Positions 14,071 through 22,315 of a DNA stretch of 64,000 nucleotides are shown here, piece by piece. Source of the DNA: Crocodylus rhombifer (lineage: Eukaryota > Chordata > Crocodylia > Crocodylidae); the NCBI GenBank assembly GCA_038503035.1, contig JAVSML010025187.1:1-64000 (forward strand). The letters run 5' to 3'. The notes below the pieces were generated by a model. That model made no database searches. It worked only from the letters and a program-made list of their open reading frames with translations, and was not told the origin of the DNA. The position numbers and the translations under genes are program-made. Within the stretch, counting starts at the first letter, position 1, and the number at the start of each line of letters is the position of its first letter.

Positions 14071-16620
14071 TGCGACGCCCGCCTGTGATGTCATCTTTTG
14101 GACTCCGCGCTCTTGGAGGCAGGCCTCTCCTTTCCTACGTGCTTACACTGCCTCTAGCACAAAGGCGCTCTCGTCTGGGTTGTTAGACGACCACAGAAAG
14201 CTTCTGCTGGCCTCCTCCCAAGGTGGGGGGCATCCCTTCAAGGGGGACACTGTCACTGGAAGGGCTCTAGCAAAGGGGCTCAGGATCTTCCCTCTTGGGC
14301 CTGGAAGGACAGAATAGGATGGAAATCAAAGGTGAAAAGGAGGGGCTGCTTCCTCCCTTTCCCTGGCCCCCAGTCCCTTCCCCCATCCCATACCTCTCAA
14401 GTGGTCTTTCTTGTCAGGACCCAGTAAGGGCAGCTCTGCCAGCATCTTTCTTCCTGCTGCTGGGCAGACGTGGCCTTTCTGGAGAGAGGGCTGCGCAACA
14501 CACCCAGCCCCAGGGGCAATGAGATTCAGGGGGAAACAGAAAACCTTCATAGGAACCTGGTATACCCCGAAAGCTAGAGAGTCCTCCCTGGATACCAAGT
14601 ATTTTGCAGAGAGGAACAAGCCCCACGACACATGCCCCATGGTAGCGAGAGCACAGGAGCTCCCCATACCCACCCAAGCCATGCACCCACCTCCAAGGAC
14701 TAGCAGGAAGGCAAGGACGCTCCTTGCCATCCCTCACACACCTCCCACCATGATGGGCATGTGAACCAAGTCACCATCTCTCCTGCCCTGCCTCGGTTGC
14801 TGCCTGGAAGGGTCCTCTTTGCTAAAGAAAACCATGATTTCTTACGCTGGTAAACGTATGAGAGAGGAGGATGCAAGGGAGATGTTCAGCTCGAAGGAGC
14901 ACTCTCTGAAAGGCAAAGGATTCCTCATTTAGGCTATGCCCGTCACCCTGCTGTCAGGGCAGCAAGAGGTCACTCGCTGGCAAGCAACACTTCTAGCTGG
15001 CGAGGAAGGCGCTGAAATATGGCACCACAATTCAAACCTGAAGTTGGAGGCACAGAGTGGCCCTTGACCTCCTCACCCTGCCAATAGATAATCAGCCCAG
15101 CTCCGCTGCGGGTCACAACCTCTCCTCCCTGCTGAGGGCTGTTGCTGAAAGCAGGTTTTGCCCTTAGCTTCATACTACTTGCTTAGGTCCCTCTGGCAAC
15201 CCACGAGCATCAGAGGAGACAGCTTGTGAGAGGCCTCCTCACCCACCCCTGGCCCAGGGCACTGTCCCCTGCAAGTCCCTCTGCTAGTGCCCAAACCATC
15301 CCAGCTACACGCATCCCAAAGAAGCCATCCTCACTCCCCCGGCGACACTGCTTCCCTAGTTCCCAGACTGCACTCTCAGAAAGTTTCCCTTCAAATTCAG
15401 CCTCAAATCCCATTTGCCGTGATGATGAGCTCGTCTCGGTTCAGGCACCACCATTTCTCCCCTGGCCGCAGTCCATTTAGGGAGGTGGGGGCAGGACTAG
15501 GGGAGGAAGGGAAAGCATGTTATCGAAGGCAGAACAACACGCAGGGTTTCCATCTGCCAGCACACCCCTGTCCCTTCCCATCGTTCCCCCACTCAAAAGA
15601 TGCTCTTCTCCAGAAAACAGCCACTACTTTTGGCCCTGGAGCCGAGAGGTTTGATGTGAGCCTTCCCCGCCCAATGACTGCTTATCAGTATTTTCCAATT
15701 TTGAAGCAGCAGAGACACAAAGCATCCTTTTCTGGACACAAAGGATTCCTCCTACAGTCTCTCTTCCACCAGTTCAGATGTTACATGTGACTGTACATCA
15801 CCCCACCAAGTAACAGGCACACACAGGCTGCCTCCCAGCTACAGCCAGATCGCCAGATGACTCCTTTCCGCCTCGCTGCTGCCCAGATGCTGCTCAGTTT
15901 AACAAAGGGTTAACACAGAAACACAACAAACAAGCCCAGGAATAAACAGGAGTTTCTCAGACTTCCCCAGCATCCTCCCAATCCCTCTGGCATCCACCAA
16001 AATCCTCTGGCACAGGGCACACAGGGCCAATACAGGGCATATGGATGCAGGGATGACATTCGCTCCATCTTTACTCTCCCTGATTCCTGGGAGAGCGTAT
16101 TTGCTGGGAACGCAAGCCAGCAAGCACAGGGATGGGGCAGCTTTGCTTGCTGGGACTGAACCTACCAGAATCTGCTTGGGCATTCATTACACTAAACCTG
16201 TTAACAGCAAGGGGGGTGCATCTGTGTTCAACCAGGCGTCTTTATCCAGCAAAGGTGACTAGCAAAGCACGTACGGAGGGTATTGCAATTATTCCATAGC
16301 TGTGCTGCAATCGCACAGTGGCCACATAGCACAGCCTCAGGAAAAGAAGCATCAAAGGAGCACCCTCCGCACAGGCAGAGGTATAAAATAAATAAGGAGC
16401 CCTCCATTGCTCATGTCAACCCTTGCTGGCTTTAACTGCCGGAATAAAGAATCCCTCCTCTTTTCTGCAGAGCTCCCACAGGCAACTTACTCCTGGGGCT
16501 GCATTTCCCTAAATGCTCGCATTTCAATTAGTGTTACAGTAATGACATGGCTGGGAATTCACCTCACCCAAAATGTACTGGAAAATAAAGACCAGAGCCC
16601 GCAAATGCTGAGAGAGGTGT

Positions 16621-16637
16621 ACACACACACACACACA
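16621..16637. repeat. (CA)8 microsatellite
   Basis: Eight to nine uninterrupted CA units lie in the intron about 0.9 kb from the NTRK3 splice donor. Confidence 0.9.
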
Positions 16638-16957
16638 ACAGTGAGATGGGCTGGGGAAAAGCAAATGTGTTCCCTGCTCCACTCTCCACTGGTGGAAGCT
16701 GCCTGGGCTTTGCTAACTGCTTCCCCAAACAAGGAGAATGCAACTTCCAGCTGATTTTCCAGATAAACAGGCATGCCCACGAAGGCAAAGCGCTCCACTA
16801 AAAATATCGCCCTCTGACCTGCCTCGGCCTGGGATCTAAAGGCACCCAGCCCAGCCCAGCTCAGCACCAGTGAGTTGCAAAATTGCAACAAGGCAGGTTA
16901 AATAAGGGGCATCTCCCGGTGCCTTAATTCCACCCCCCACCCAAACCCTCACCACCA

Positions 16958-17062
16958 CCTCTTGGAAAAGGAGAAGCTGTGAATACGCTCAGCCAAGACA
17001 GGAGCCCCCCTTCCCGTCTTGGAAAAGGAAAAGCTGCAGATACACTCAGCCAGGACGGAGAG
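16958..17062. repeat. Imperfect tandem duplication, 57-bp period
   Basis: The block CTTGGAAAAGGAGAAGCTG...ACGCTCAGCCAAGACAGGA starting near 16960 recurs starting near 17018 with a few substitutions (GAAAAGCTGCAGATACACTC, AGCCAGGACGGA). The copies are separated by a C-rich spacer. This is a local duplication in the intron just downstream of the first NTRK3 coding exon. Confidence 0.85.
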
Positions 17063-17154
17063 GGGGTTTTCAGTGTGTGTGTGGGGTGGGGGGGGATCAA
17101 AATGACAAGCTAAGCGGATCCAGAAGTCTCCAAAAGAGCAGGCAGCTTACACTT

Positions 17155-17312
17155 GCTGCGTGTGTGTGTTTCTGTGCGTGTCCTGCTCAAGCAAAGAGTT
17201 AAACCAAGAGGCAGCTCCACAGCATCCTCGCCTGCTGCGTGTGTGTGTGCGTCTCCTTCTGCTCATGCAAAGAGTTAAACCAAGAGGCAGCTCCATCGCA
17301 TCCTCCTCGCCT
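17155..17312. repeat. Imperfect tandem duplication, 76-79-bp period
   Basis: Two head-to-tail copies each begin with GCTGCGTGTGTGTG and continue through CAAAGAGTTAAACCAAGAGG and CAGCTCCA to CATCCTC...GCCT. The first starts at 17155 and the second at 17234. The shared 26-bp core is identical in both, and the differences are in the GT-rich and TCC-rich parts. It is independent of the 57-bp duplication 100 bp away. Confidence 0.9.
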
Positions 17313-17387
17313 GCTGCCCTCCCCTGCTCAGAAATTAAATCTCATTTTACTTTATTCCACTTAAGCATGAGCCAAACTGTTGCTGCT

Positions 17388-17453
17388 GGGGGAGGGCTGG
17401 GGGGGGGGACGAGATCCTCTGCACAAAACCCCAGGCTGATGGGGGGAGGGGGG
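17388..17453 (+). other. G-run cluster near the splice donor
   Basis: G-tracts of 5, 3 and 10 (17388-17408), then 6 and 6 (17441-17452), lie on the plus strand. They are C-tracts on the transcribed NTRK3 RNA. Two separate clusters could form G-quadruplexes on the template strand within 150 bp of the exon end. Confidence 0.6.
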
Positions 17454-17523
17454 TGCTCCCAGCACCCCGGCAATGCCGGCGGCACCTGAGCCCGGGGCTG
17501 GGAGAGGGGCGGCGGGGCGGCCG

Positions 17524-17529
17524 ACTTAC
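17524..17529 (-). other. NTRK3: 5' splice donor of NTRK3 first coding exon
   Basis: On the minus strand the exon ends ...GCCAT and is followed by GTAAGT, a near-consensus donor. The cut falls after the second base of a codon (phase 2), at the equivalent residue to the exon boundary I recall for mammalian TrkC. Confidence 0.9.
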
Positions 17530-17777
17530 ATGGCAGTGATGTTCCTGGAGATGTCCGTGATGTTGATGCTCGCGTTGCCATTGCTGGTGCCCGAATCCTG
17601 CCCTTCCAAGAGGGGGAAGAGGTTCCCGTCATCCGGCTTCTTGCAATGGATGTCTGTCTTGCTGCAAAGGCAGTTGGCCGGGCAAGCCAGCACCGACAGC
17701 ACATAGTCTCCCCAAACGCTCCAGAGCAAAAAGACCCTCCAGAAGCGGCACTTGGTCGGGCAGAGAGAGACATCCAT
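17530..17777 (-). CDS. NTRK3: NTRK3 (TrkC neurotrophin-3 receptor), first coding exon
   Basis: TrkC is the receptor tyrosine kinase for neurotrophin-3, a single-pass plasma-membrane protein of neurons. This exon supplies residues 1-82 plus two bases of codon 83. It starts at ATG 17777 (MDVSLCPTKC), has a hydrophobic signal peptide (VFLLWSVW...VLSVLA, about residues 12-31) with likely cleavage before C32, and then the N-terminal cysteine cluster CPANCLCSKTDIHC (C32, C36, C38, C45) that caps the leucine-rich repeats. The stretch PDDGNLFPLLEGQDSG followed by N-glycosylation sequons NAS (68), NIT (72) and NIT (79) is diagnostic of TrkC rather than TrkA or TrkB. Length and phase match the mammalian exon as I remember it. 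Differences from the recalled human protein are mostly in the signal peptide and at H44 (Asn in human). The rest of the gene lies beyond the low-coordinate edge of the window. Confidence 0.97.
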
Positions 17778-17811
17778 CTCCGATCCCTGGGTGGTGTTTG
17801 TTTTTGTCGGG

Positions 17812-17847
17812 TTTTTTTTTTTTTTTTTTTTTTGTAATAAAAAAAAA
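17812..17847 (-). promoter_or_regulatory. A22 tract and U9 self-complementary element in the leader
   Basis: The plus strand shows 22 T (17812-17833), GTAAT, then 9 A (17839-17847). In the NTRK3 transcript this reads U9-AUUAC-A22, able to form an all-A:U hairpin of up to 9 pairs, or to offer a free oligo(A) stretch. It ends 34 nt before the ATG. The run length may be polymorphic or partly a sequencing artefact. Confidence 0.6.
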
Positions 17848-17861
17848 GGGGGGACAAAAAA

Positions 17862-17908
17862 GAGGAGGAGGAAAGGGAGGGATGGGGGGTGGGGGAGAAG
17901 GGGGGAGG
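17862..17908 (+). promoter_or_regulatory. G-quadruplex / polypurine array opposite the leader
   Basis: After GAGGAGGAGGAAA come five G-tracts: 17875-17877, 17879-17881, 17884-17889, 17891-17895 and 17900-17905, with loops of 1, 2, 1 and 4 bases. This fits the G3+N1-7 rule on the template strand of NTRK3. The sense strand is a matching C-rich polypyrimidine tract, also compatible with i-motif or triplex formation. Confidence 0.7.
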
Positions 17909-17935
17909 CAAGAAGCTGAAGTCGAAGCGGAGCGA

Positions 17936-17968
17936 TCAGAGGCGCGGTCCCCCGGCGGACGGAGGCAT
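17936..17968 (-). CDS. Short upstream ORF in NTRK3 leader (10 codons, putative)
   Basis: An ATG at 17968 (context GGC before, C after: G at -3, no G at +4) opens a 10-codon frame (MPPSAGGPRL) ending at TGA 17936-17938, about 160 nt before the TrkC ATG. It is the only ATG on the sense strand between about 18270 and the main start. Whether it is transcribed depends on the unknown start site. If so it could lower translation of TrkC. No conservation evidence is available. Confidence 0.3.
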   Translation of the reverse strand: MPPSAGGPRL

Positions 17969-18286
17969 GCCGGCGGTAATCCCGCTACAGCTGCGGGCCG
18001 CGCCGCCGCCGCCGGCCGCCGTGCCGCTCCCGCCGCGCCGAGCCCCTTCTGCGCCTCGCAACGGAGGATGGGGAGGCAGCTCACCAACACACGCACGCAC
18101 ACACACAAAAAATGGTGCTAAAGTCACCAAGTCCCACCTACTGGGCAGAATTCAAATTGACACACCTGCAAAAAAAACACACGGAGCGAGAAGAGGAGCA
18201 AGGGAGGGGGGGGGCGCAGCCTTTCCCAACCCCTCCCCCAAGCCTGCCCGGCTTTGCTGCAGCAGGAGATGCATGCAGGAAGGGGG

Positions 18287-18316
18287 AAAAAAAAAAAAAA
18301 AGAGAGAGAGAGAGAG
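18287..18316. repeat. A15(GA)8 simple repeat
   Basis: Fifteen A are followed directly by alternating GA. It is a homopurine tract about 0.5 kb upstream of the NTRK3 ATG. Confidence 0.9.
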
Positions 18317-18577
18317 CGATTGCACTAATGCCTGCAAAGAGATCCCGGCTCTGCGTGCTTCCCTCTCTGCAATAAAAAGGATTCCCGCCCCCCTCCCCGC
18401 TGGAAAGGAGCCTGTGATCAAAGCAGGGGTGAGAGGAGGCAGGAAAAGTTGTTGTTTTTTTAATTTTTTTTCATTTATTCCCACCCCCTCCACCTAACTC
18501 CGAAAGGCGGACAGACACAGAGGGGGAGAGAAACCGGGAGAGATGGGCATGGCGCCAACGTGGCTGGCAATTCTTTG

Positions 18578-18588
18578 CTATATACCTA
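18578..18588 (-). promoter_or_regulatory. TATA-like motif (weak candidate)
   Basis: The minus strand reads GGTATATAGCA about 800 nt upstream of the TrkC ATG. It could position a distal start site, but CpG-island promoters are usually TATA-less and nothing else here supports it. Confidence 0.15.
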
Positions 18589-18997
18589 TGTTCAAAGATC
18601 CTGGCTGAGATAACAAGGGGGGGGGAGACTGGAAAGCACCCAGGAAAGACTGTCTAGAGAATGGACACGCACGACCCAGAGAGAGAGGCTGGGGGAGCGG
18701 TGGAAGGGGGATCCACTGGATCGCTTGGGATCCCGGGGGCAGGGGCGCTCTCCCAGCCGCAGCCGATTCTGCACTCAGACATGCAAAAAAGAAAGAAAGA
18801 AAAAACCTGAAAGGGGAAGAATGAAGTGTTGAAAAGGCTGAGCGGGGAGAGCCGAAATGGCATCAGGAGAGCAGTGTGTGCGAGCTGAACAGCAGAGCGA
18901 ATTAAGATGCATGGTGCATTTTTGGCAAGCACAAACCCAAGCAGATCAGAGCTCTGCTTAATTTGCTCTGCTTTTCTACAGCGCCTTTCTGCACGCC

Positions 18998-19014
18998 TTT
19001 TTTTTTTTTTTTTT
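18998..19014. repeat. T17 homopolymer
   Basis: Seventeen T on the plus strand follow GCACGCC. There is no flanking retrotransposon that it would tail. Confidence 0.9.
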
Positions 19015-19534
19015 AATAGTTTCTTGTTTCTGCTCCTCTGCACAGAGACACAATGATAAAGGGACAGAGCTGCCAGGCCAGGAGTGGGGAATTACAGGTG
19101 CATCCCTCCAAAATATTTCAGGCTCTCGTGCTCCCAAAAAAAAATAATAAGAAAGGGTTCTCTTCTTGTCCTGGGTAGTGTGTGTGTGTGTGGGGGGGGG
19201 AGATGTTGGACATCTTGGCTGCTTACTGAATCGAGGCAGTGTGATCCCAGGCTACTAGCCTCCCTCCCACACACCCCTCCAGCCCCAAAGGGATCTATCC
19301 GCAATGAGAACAGGGCAGTGAGAAGAGCAGGGAGATGCAGAGAGAGGCTGCAGCCTTGTCTGGAGCTGGACGCACCGTTTGGCCTGGTGTGTTTCCAAAG
19401 CTATTCCCGACGCTCACAAAAAATAGGGGAGAAGGGGGACCTGGAGTGGCCCATCCAACTGCAAAGTGGGTCCAGAGGTGCAACCAGAGTCAGGATCCAA
19501 TTCCACTGAGGACACCGGCTCTATTCTGCCTTGG

Positions 19535-19605
19535 TGCTAGAATAAGGATATTGTCCCTGGCTCCAGTCAGGCATTGTGCTAGGTGCTGTACACAGGGGGA
19601 AGGTT
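19535..19605 (+). repeat. MIR/L2-like interspersed fragment
   Basis: GGCATTGTGCTAGGTGCTGT with ACACAG after and a 'ttgtccctg' word before resembles a block common to sauropsid MIR/L2-like repeats (cactgtgctaggcgctgtacaaacac). It is short and diverged, and strand is assigned by that resemblance. Confidence 0.45.
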
Positions 19606-19964
19606 TCACAAGCGGTAGTGGATAGCTGGTGGAGAACAAGGATTGTCTGGATCCACCACGCATACTAGTGGGAAAGTCAGTTTTATTTTGCCTGTCTGCT
19701 GTCATGTCTGTTCAGTGGGATGGAAGGACGGTCACAGAGGGCAGGCCCAGACCTGGCAGCTGGAGGAGCTGGGCTCTTCCTCTGCCCCACTGGCAGGCAA
19801 GTTACTCAAGCCCATACATGCAGGCTTGGGCCCGCGGAAGCAGGGTACCTCAATCCTCGCACAAGCAGCTAAATAAAAAGGCCCTGATTTCAGGGGGGCT
19901 GAGCTTGCACAGCCTGTACTGCCAGCAGTGGGCATGGTCAGGGCATCACATTTATGACAGGCAG

Positions 19965-20175
19965 GTCCTTGGGACACCTAAATTCATGTTTAGCTGCTAA
20001 ATATTAGGCACCCATTTTTGAAAGGTTTGCTTTCTTGCTCATGTTATGCTTCGGTTTCCACACCTGTAAAATGGGGGTCACCGTGCAGGCACATCTCAGG
20101 GGGCATTGGGACAGTTGGTTTGTTCACATTTATGAGGAGCTTGGAGATCCAGCTGTGTGAGCGCTAGAAAAGAGC
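19965..20175 (+). repeat. MIR-like SINE fragment
   Basis: TTAGGCACCCATTTTTGAAA is followed by CGGTTTCCACACCTGTAAAA and TGGGGGTCACC, then TTTATGAGGAGCTTGGAGATC and GCGCTAGAAAAGAG. This matches the order of the widespread 'cagtttccccatctgtaaaatgggg ... gctttgagatct ... gcgctatataagag' SINE. It is old and gapped. Confidence 0.7.
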
Positions 20176-22025
20176 AGCATAGTTGCATTGTTTGCTGATG
20201 CCACTAAGTTTCTGTAACAAGCCCTGCTCCTCCTGGCCTCTGGCACCAGCTTGCCTTTTTGCTTGGCACGCAGTATGCACTGAGCCCCCAACAGTCTCTC
20301 TGTTGCTGTCCAGGGCACAAAGGAAACCATGTTTTTGCCCTGACCTAAGTCACACCAATGCAGACACAAATCCAGTCACCAGGAAGGCGGATTTCCTCCC
20401 ACCGTGGTGCAGGAGGTCTTGGTGCCCTGCTACCCAGCCAACAGGGTTTACTGAAAATGCCAAGGGGGGTTTCTTTCCACTGGGGCCTGTCCTGAGGTCA
20501 CTCCCCGGTGTCTGTGACATCACAGCGCGTTACCAGAGAAACAGCTGCAATGTCATTGCCTGGTCAGACCAGGGTCCAGTAGGAGGAGGGGCCGGTCCCT
20601 TGGACAGCTGGACGATACAGCCAAGGTAAGCAGGCTGGCACGGTGCCTGCCCACTGCCCCCCTGCAGCAACCGGCACTTCCACGCGATGGACTCCAGAAT
20701 CCGACAGGTGCTCGGGTCTCGCTTCCCAGCAGCTCCGGTTCTGCTCAGCATTTAGATGTGACTCACACAGGAGTGCCTGTCCCTGCTCTGACAGCCCTGC
20801 TTTTGAGAGAGACATGTTTTAACCCCCTCCCCCCCTTCCACCCCCATTTAAATTCTCCTCCGCACGCTCGGGGAGCAGAGCGAGAGATGCCTGGATTTCG
20901 AGCAAATGAGAAGGCTCGGCAGATCCTTGGGAGAGCAGAGCCGGGCGTGTGCCGAGGAGCAGGAGGGGACGCAGCAGCGCGAGCGTTCTTTAATCATGAC
21001 AGCAAAATAAGACTGACGGGGAGATCTATTATTTATATGCTGGGCTGGAGCCGCCGAGCTGGGAAGCGGGGCTGCATGTCTTCTGGGGCCAAGAGAAGCA
21101 GCACGCGTCACCAAAGGAGTGCTGGAGATGGGAGAAATGTAGGCAACAGGTGTGTCCCATGCAGCCTGGCATGGGGAGAGGAGCATCCCCAGGCCAGGAC
21201 AGCCCCCAGGGCAGGCACATGGGTAGTTGCAGAGGGGCTCTGTCCCTGGTGGTGCAGTGAGAGGGCTGACCCCCTCGTCCAGGCACAGCTCTCAGGGGCA
21301 TTGACGTCCAAGTACCCAAGGGCTTCAGGCTTGATTCACATCTGGCTGCAAAGAGGTTGCGGTACGCCTGCCGTGTGGCCATGGGCCCAGCTGGATCCAC
21401 CTCTCGATTAGTGGGATTGCCCTTTCCCACAGCCAGGACAGGGCAGGGCCCCCCCAGTAGACGCTGCCTGGCAGGGGTACCGCCTGTCCGAGGCACCAAG
21501 CTGTCCTCCCTGCGGCTGGCCCCAGCCACTCTCAGGCATCACCAGATGGCTCTGGCCACAGCAGGTGTGAGACAGCTTGCACGGTTGTTCCTCCCCTGCT
21601 ACTGGGGCTTGGCATTGGGGCCTGCCAGCAGGAGTCAGCTTTGCCTGGGGTCTGTCCAGTGCTTCAACAGCATCCAGAATGATTTTACCAGCCACACATG
21701 CACAAGTCACATGGGCGATCGCAATGATGGTGTGCTGTCCTGGTCAACCCTGGGTGCCCAGCAACAGGGCGTATAGACGCTCCTGAACACCGATGGGCCC
21801 TCTGGGAATGCAGCTGCCACACGCTCACGTTCTGGGTTTGGCTCTGTGTGTGCATCTCCCAGGAATCCTGCATGCAGCCCTTTAAAATCTGGGGTATAAA
21901 ATGCACTATAGGTGCTCAGTGCACTTACCACTACAAATAACACAGTGGCTGCCATTTGGGAGCATTTTACAGCCCCTGCAGGTAATGCTCCTTTTGTTCT
22001 TCACAAGCATCTCCAACACAAGGGG

Positions 22026-22315
22026 CCCAAAGTGCTTTCAAAACACTAGCGAATCAATCCTCACAACCCACATGGGGACCAAGGGTCCAACCCGATCATC
22101 CCTTTGGGCTGGTATGGTTAAGCCATCTTCAGCACACAGAGGTCAGGGGAGGTGATGTAGGTCATTGGCACATACCAGATGACCCAGTATGAGTCTGGAG
22201 TCTCACCCTAGTGGGAGTTTATAATAACTTTGCTACTACCCCCCAAAGTCCGTATATAAGGTAAAGAAGTATTATGCCCAGTTGACAGATTGGAAAGAAT
22301 GAGGCAGAGATCTGA
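22026..22315 (+). repeat. MIR-like repeat, interrupted
   Basis: AAAGTGCTTTCAAAACACTA with GAATCAATCCTCACAACCCA at 22030-22075, and GGTAAAGAAGTATTATGCCC plus TTGACAGATTGG...GAGGCAGAG at 22260-22310, are the two halves of one common SINE consensus (fragment order: cactttacaaacact, cctcacaac, gtattattatccccattttacagat, gaggcagag). About 180 bases of unrelated or rearranged sequence separate them. Confidence 0.6.

Larger units (their letters stand above)
1..17529 (-). other. NTRK3: NTRK3 intron downstream of first coding exon (partial)
   Basis: This is intron by inference: it lies directly 3' of the NTRK3 exon on the minus strand, starts with a GTAAGT donor at 17529 and shows no second TrkC exon before the window edge. 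The next exon would encode leucine-rich-repeat sequence, and none of it is visible. The DNA is mostly unique and GC-rich, with short simple-sequence patches, a MIR-like piece, a CR1 3' tail and two small tandem duplications near the donor. Long ORFs on both strands (for example 8931-9632 plus and 13029-13820 minus) have no recognisable domains and look like chance ORFs. An AT-rich, repeat-free island at 13150-13260 stands out as possible regulatory DNA. Otherwise I see no gene. Confidence 0.85.
17470..18080. promoter_or_regulatory. NTRK3: CpG-rich island spanning NTRK3 start
   Basis: CpG density rises sharply across the exon and upstream leader, with a core at about 17930-18060 dominated by GCCGCCGCC, GGCGGAC and CCGCGCC words. 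Surrounding intron and flank are CpG-poor. Such an island over the first coding exon and leader is the usual promoter configuration of Trk receptor genes. Limits were judged by eye, not computed. Transcription could also start divergently (a human NTRK3 antisense RNA is annotated in this area), but the sequence alone does not show it. Confidence 0.7.
17778..18600 (-). promoter_or_regulatory. NTRK3: NTRK3 5' leader and putative promoter region
   Basis: This is the sequence immediately upstream of the TrkC ATG. Read in the sense (minus) direction it is strongly pyrimidine-rich from 17910 to 17848, then carries U9, a short loop and A22 before the last 34 bases to the ATG. Farther out are a GC-rich core, an A15(GA)8 run (T15/TC on the sense strand) and G/C-runs. 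The transcription start cannot be fixed from sequence. No strong splice acceptor is visible near the ATG, so I treat the leader as contiguous, but an upstream non-coding exon is possible. Confidence 0.6.
18601..22014. other. Proximal upstream flank of NTRK3, no gene recognised
   Basis: Unique sequence with a (GAAA)n patch near 18784, a T17 run at 18998-19014 and a TG run followed by G9 at 19178-19200. A locally GC-rich, CpG-containing block at about 20860-21090 includes an AT-rich core (TTTAATCATGACAGCAAAAT, then ATTATTTATATGC) and may be a regulatory element. ORFs such as 20758-21411 have no known domain. MIR/L2-like pieces are listed separately. Confidence 0.6.

Noticed and set aside
17690..17712. 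CAGCACC followed by GACAGCAC, suggestive of a REST/RE1 site
   Set aside because: The half-sites are closer together than the canonical 21-bp motif allows, and the sequence is explained by the signal-peptide/first-cysteine coding region.
17778..17790. CACCCAG before GGATCGGAG as a splice acceptor for a coding exon with a separate upstream leader exon
   Set aside because: The 30 bases before the AG are A/C-rich rather than pyrimidine-rich, so the site is weak. Kept only as a caveat.
17342..17911. 189-codon minus-strand frame through leader, exon and intron
   Set aside because: Also begins at TTG (17909-17911). It is a shadow of the C-rich leader and the TrkC exon in another frame.
17629..18108. 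159-codon frame on the minus strand overlapping the TrkC start, looking like an inhibitory overlapping uORF
   Set aside because: The first codon at 18106-18108 is TTG, not ATG, and there is no ATG inside the frame. Without a proper start it is not a credible uORF.
20758..21411. 217-codon plus-strand ORF over the CpG-containing block
   Set aside because: No domain recognised. It coincides with locally GC-rich DNA. The block itself is kept as a possible promoter, not as a gene.
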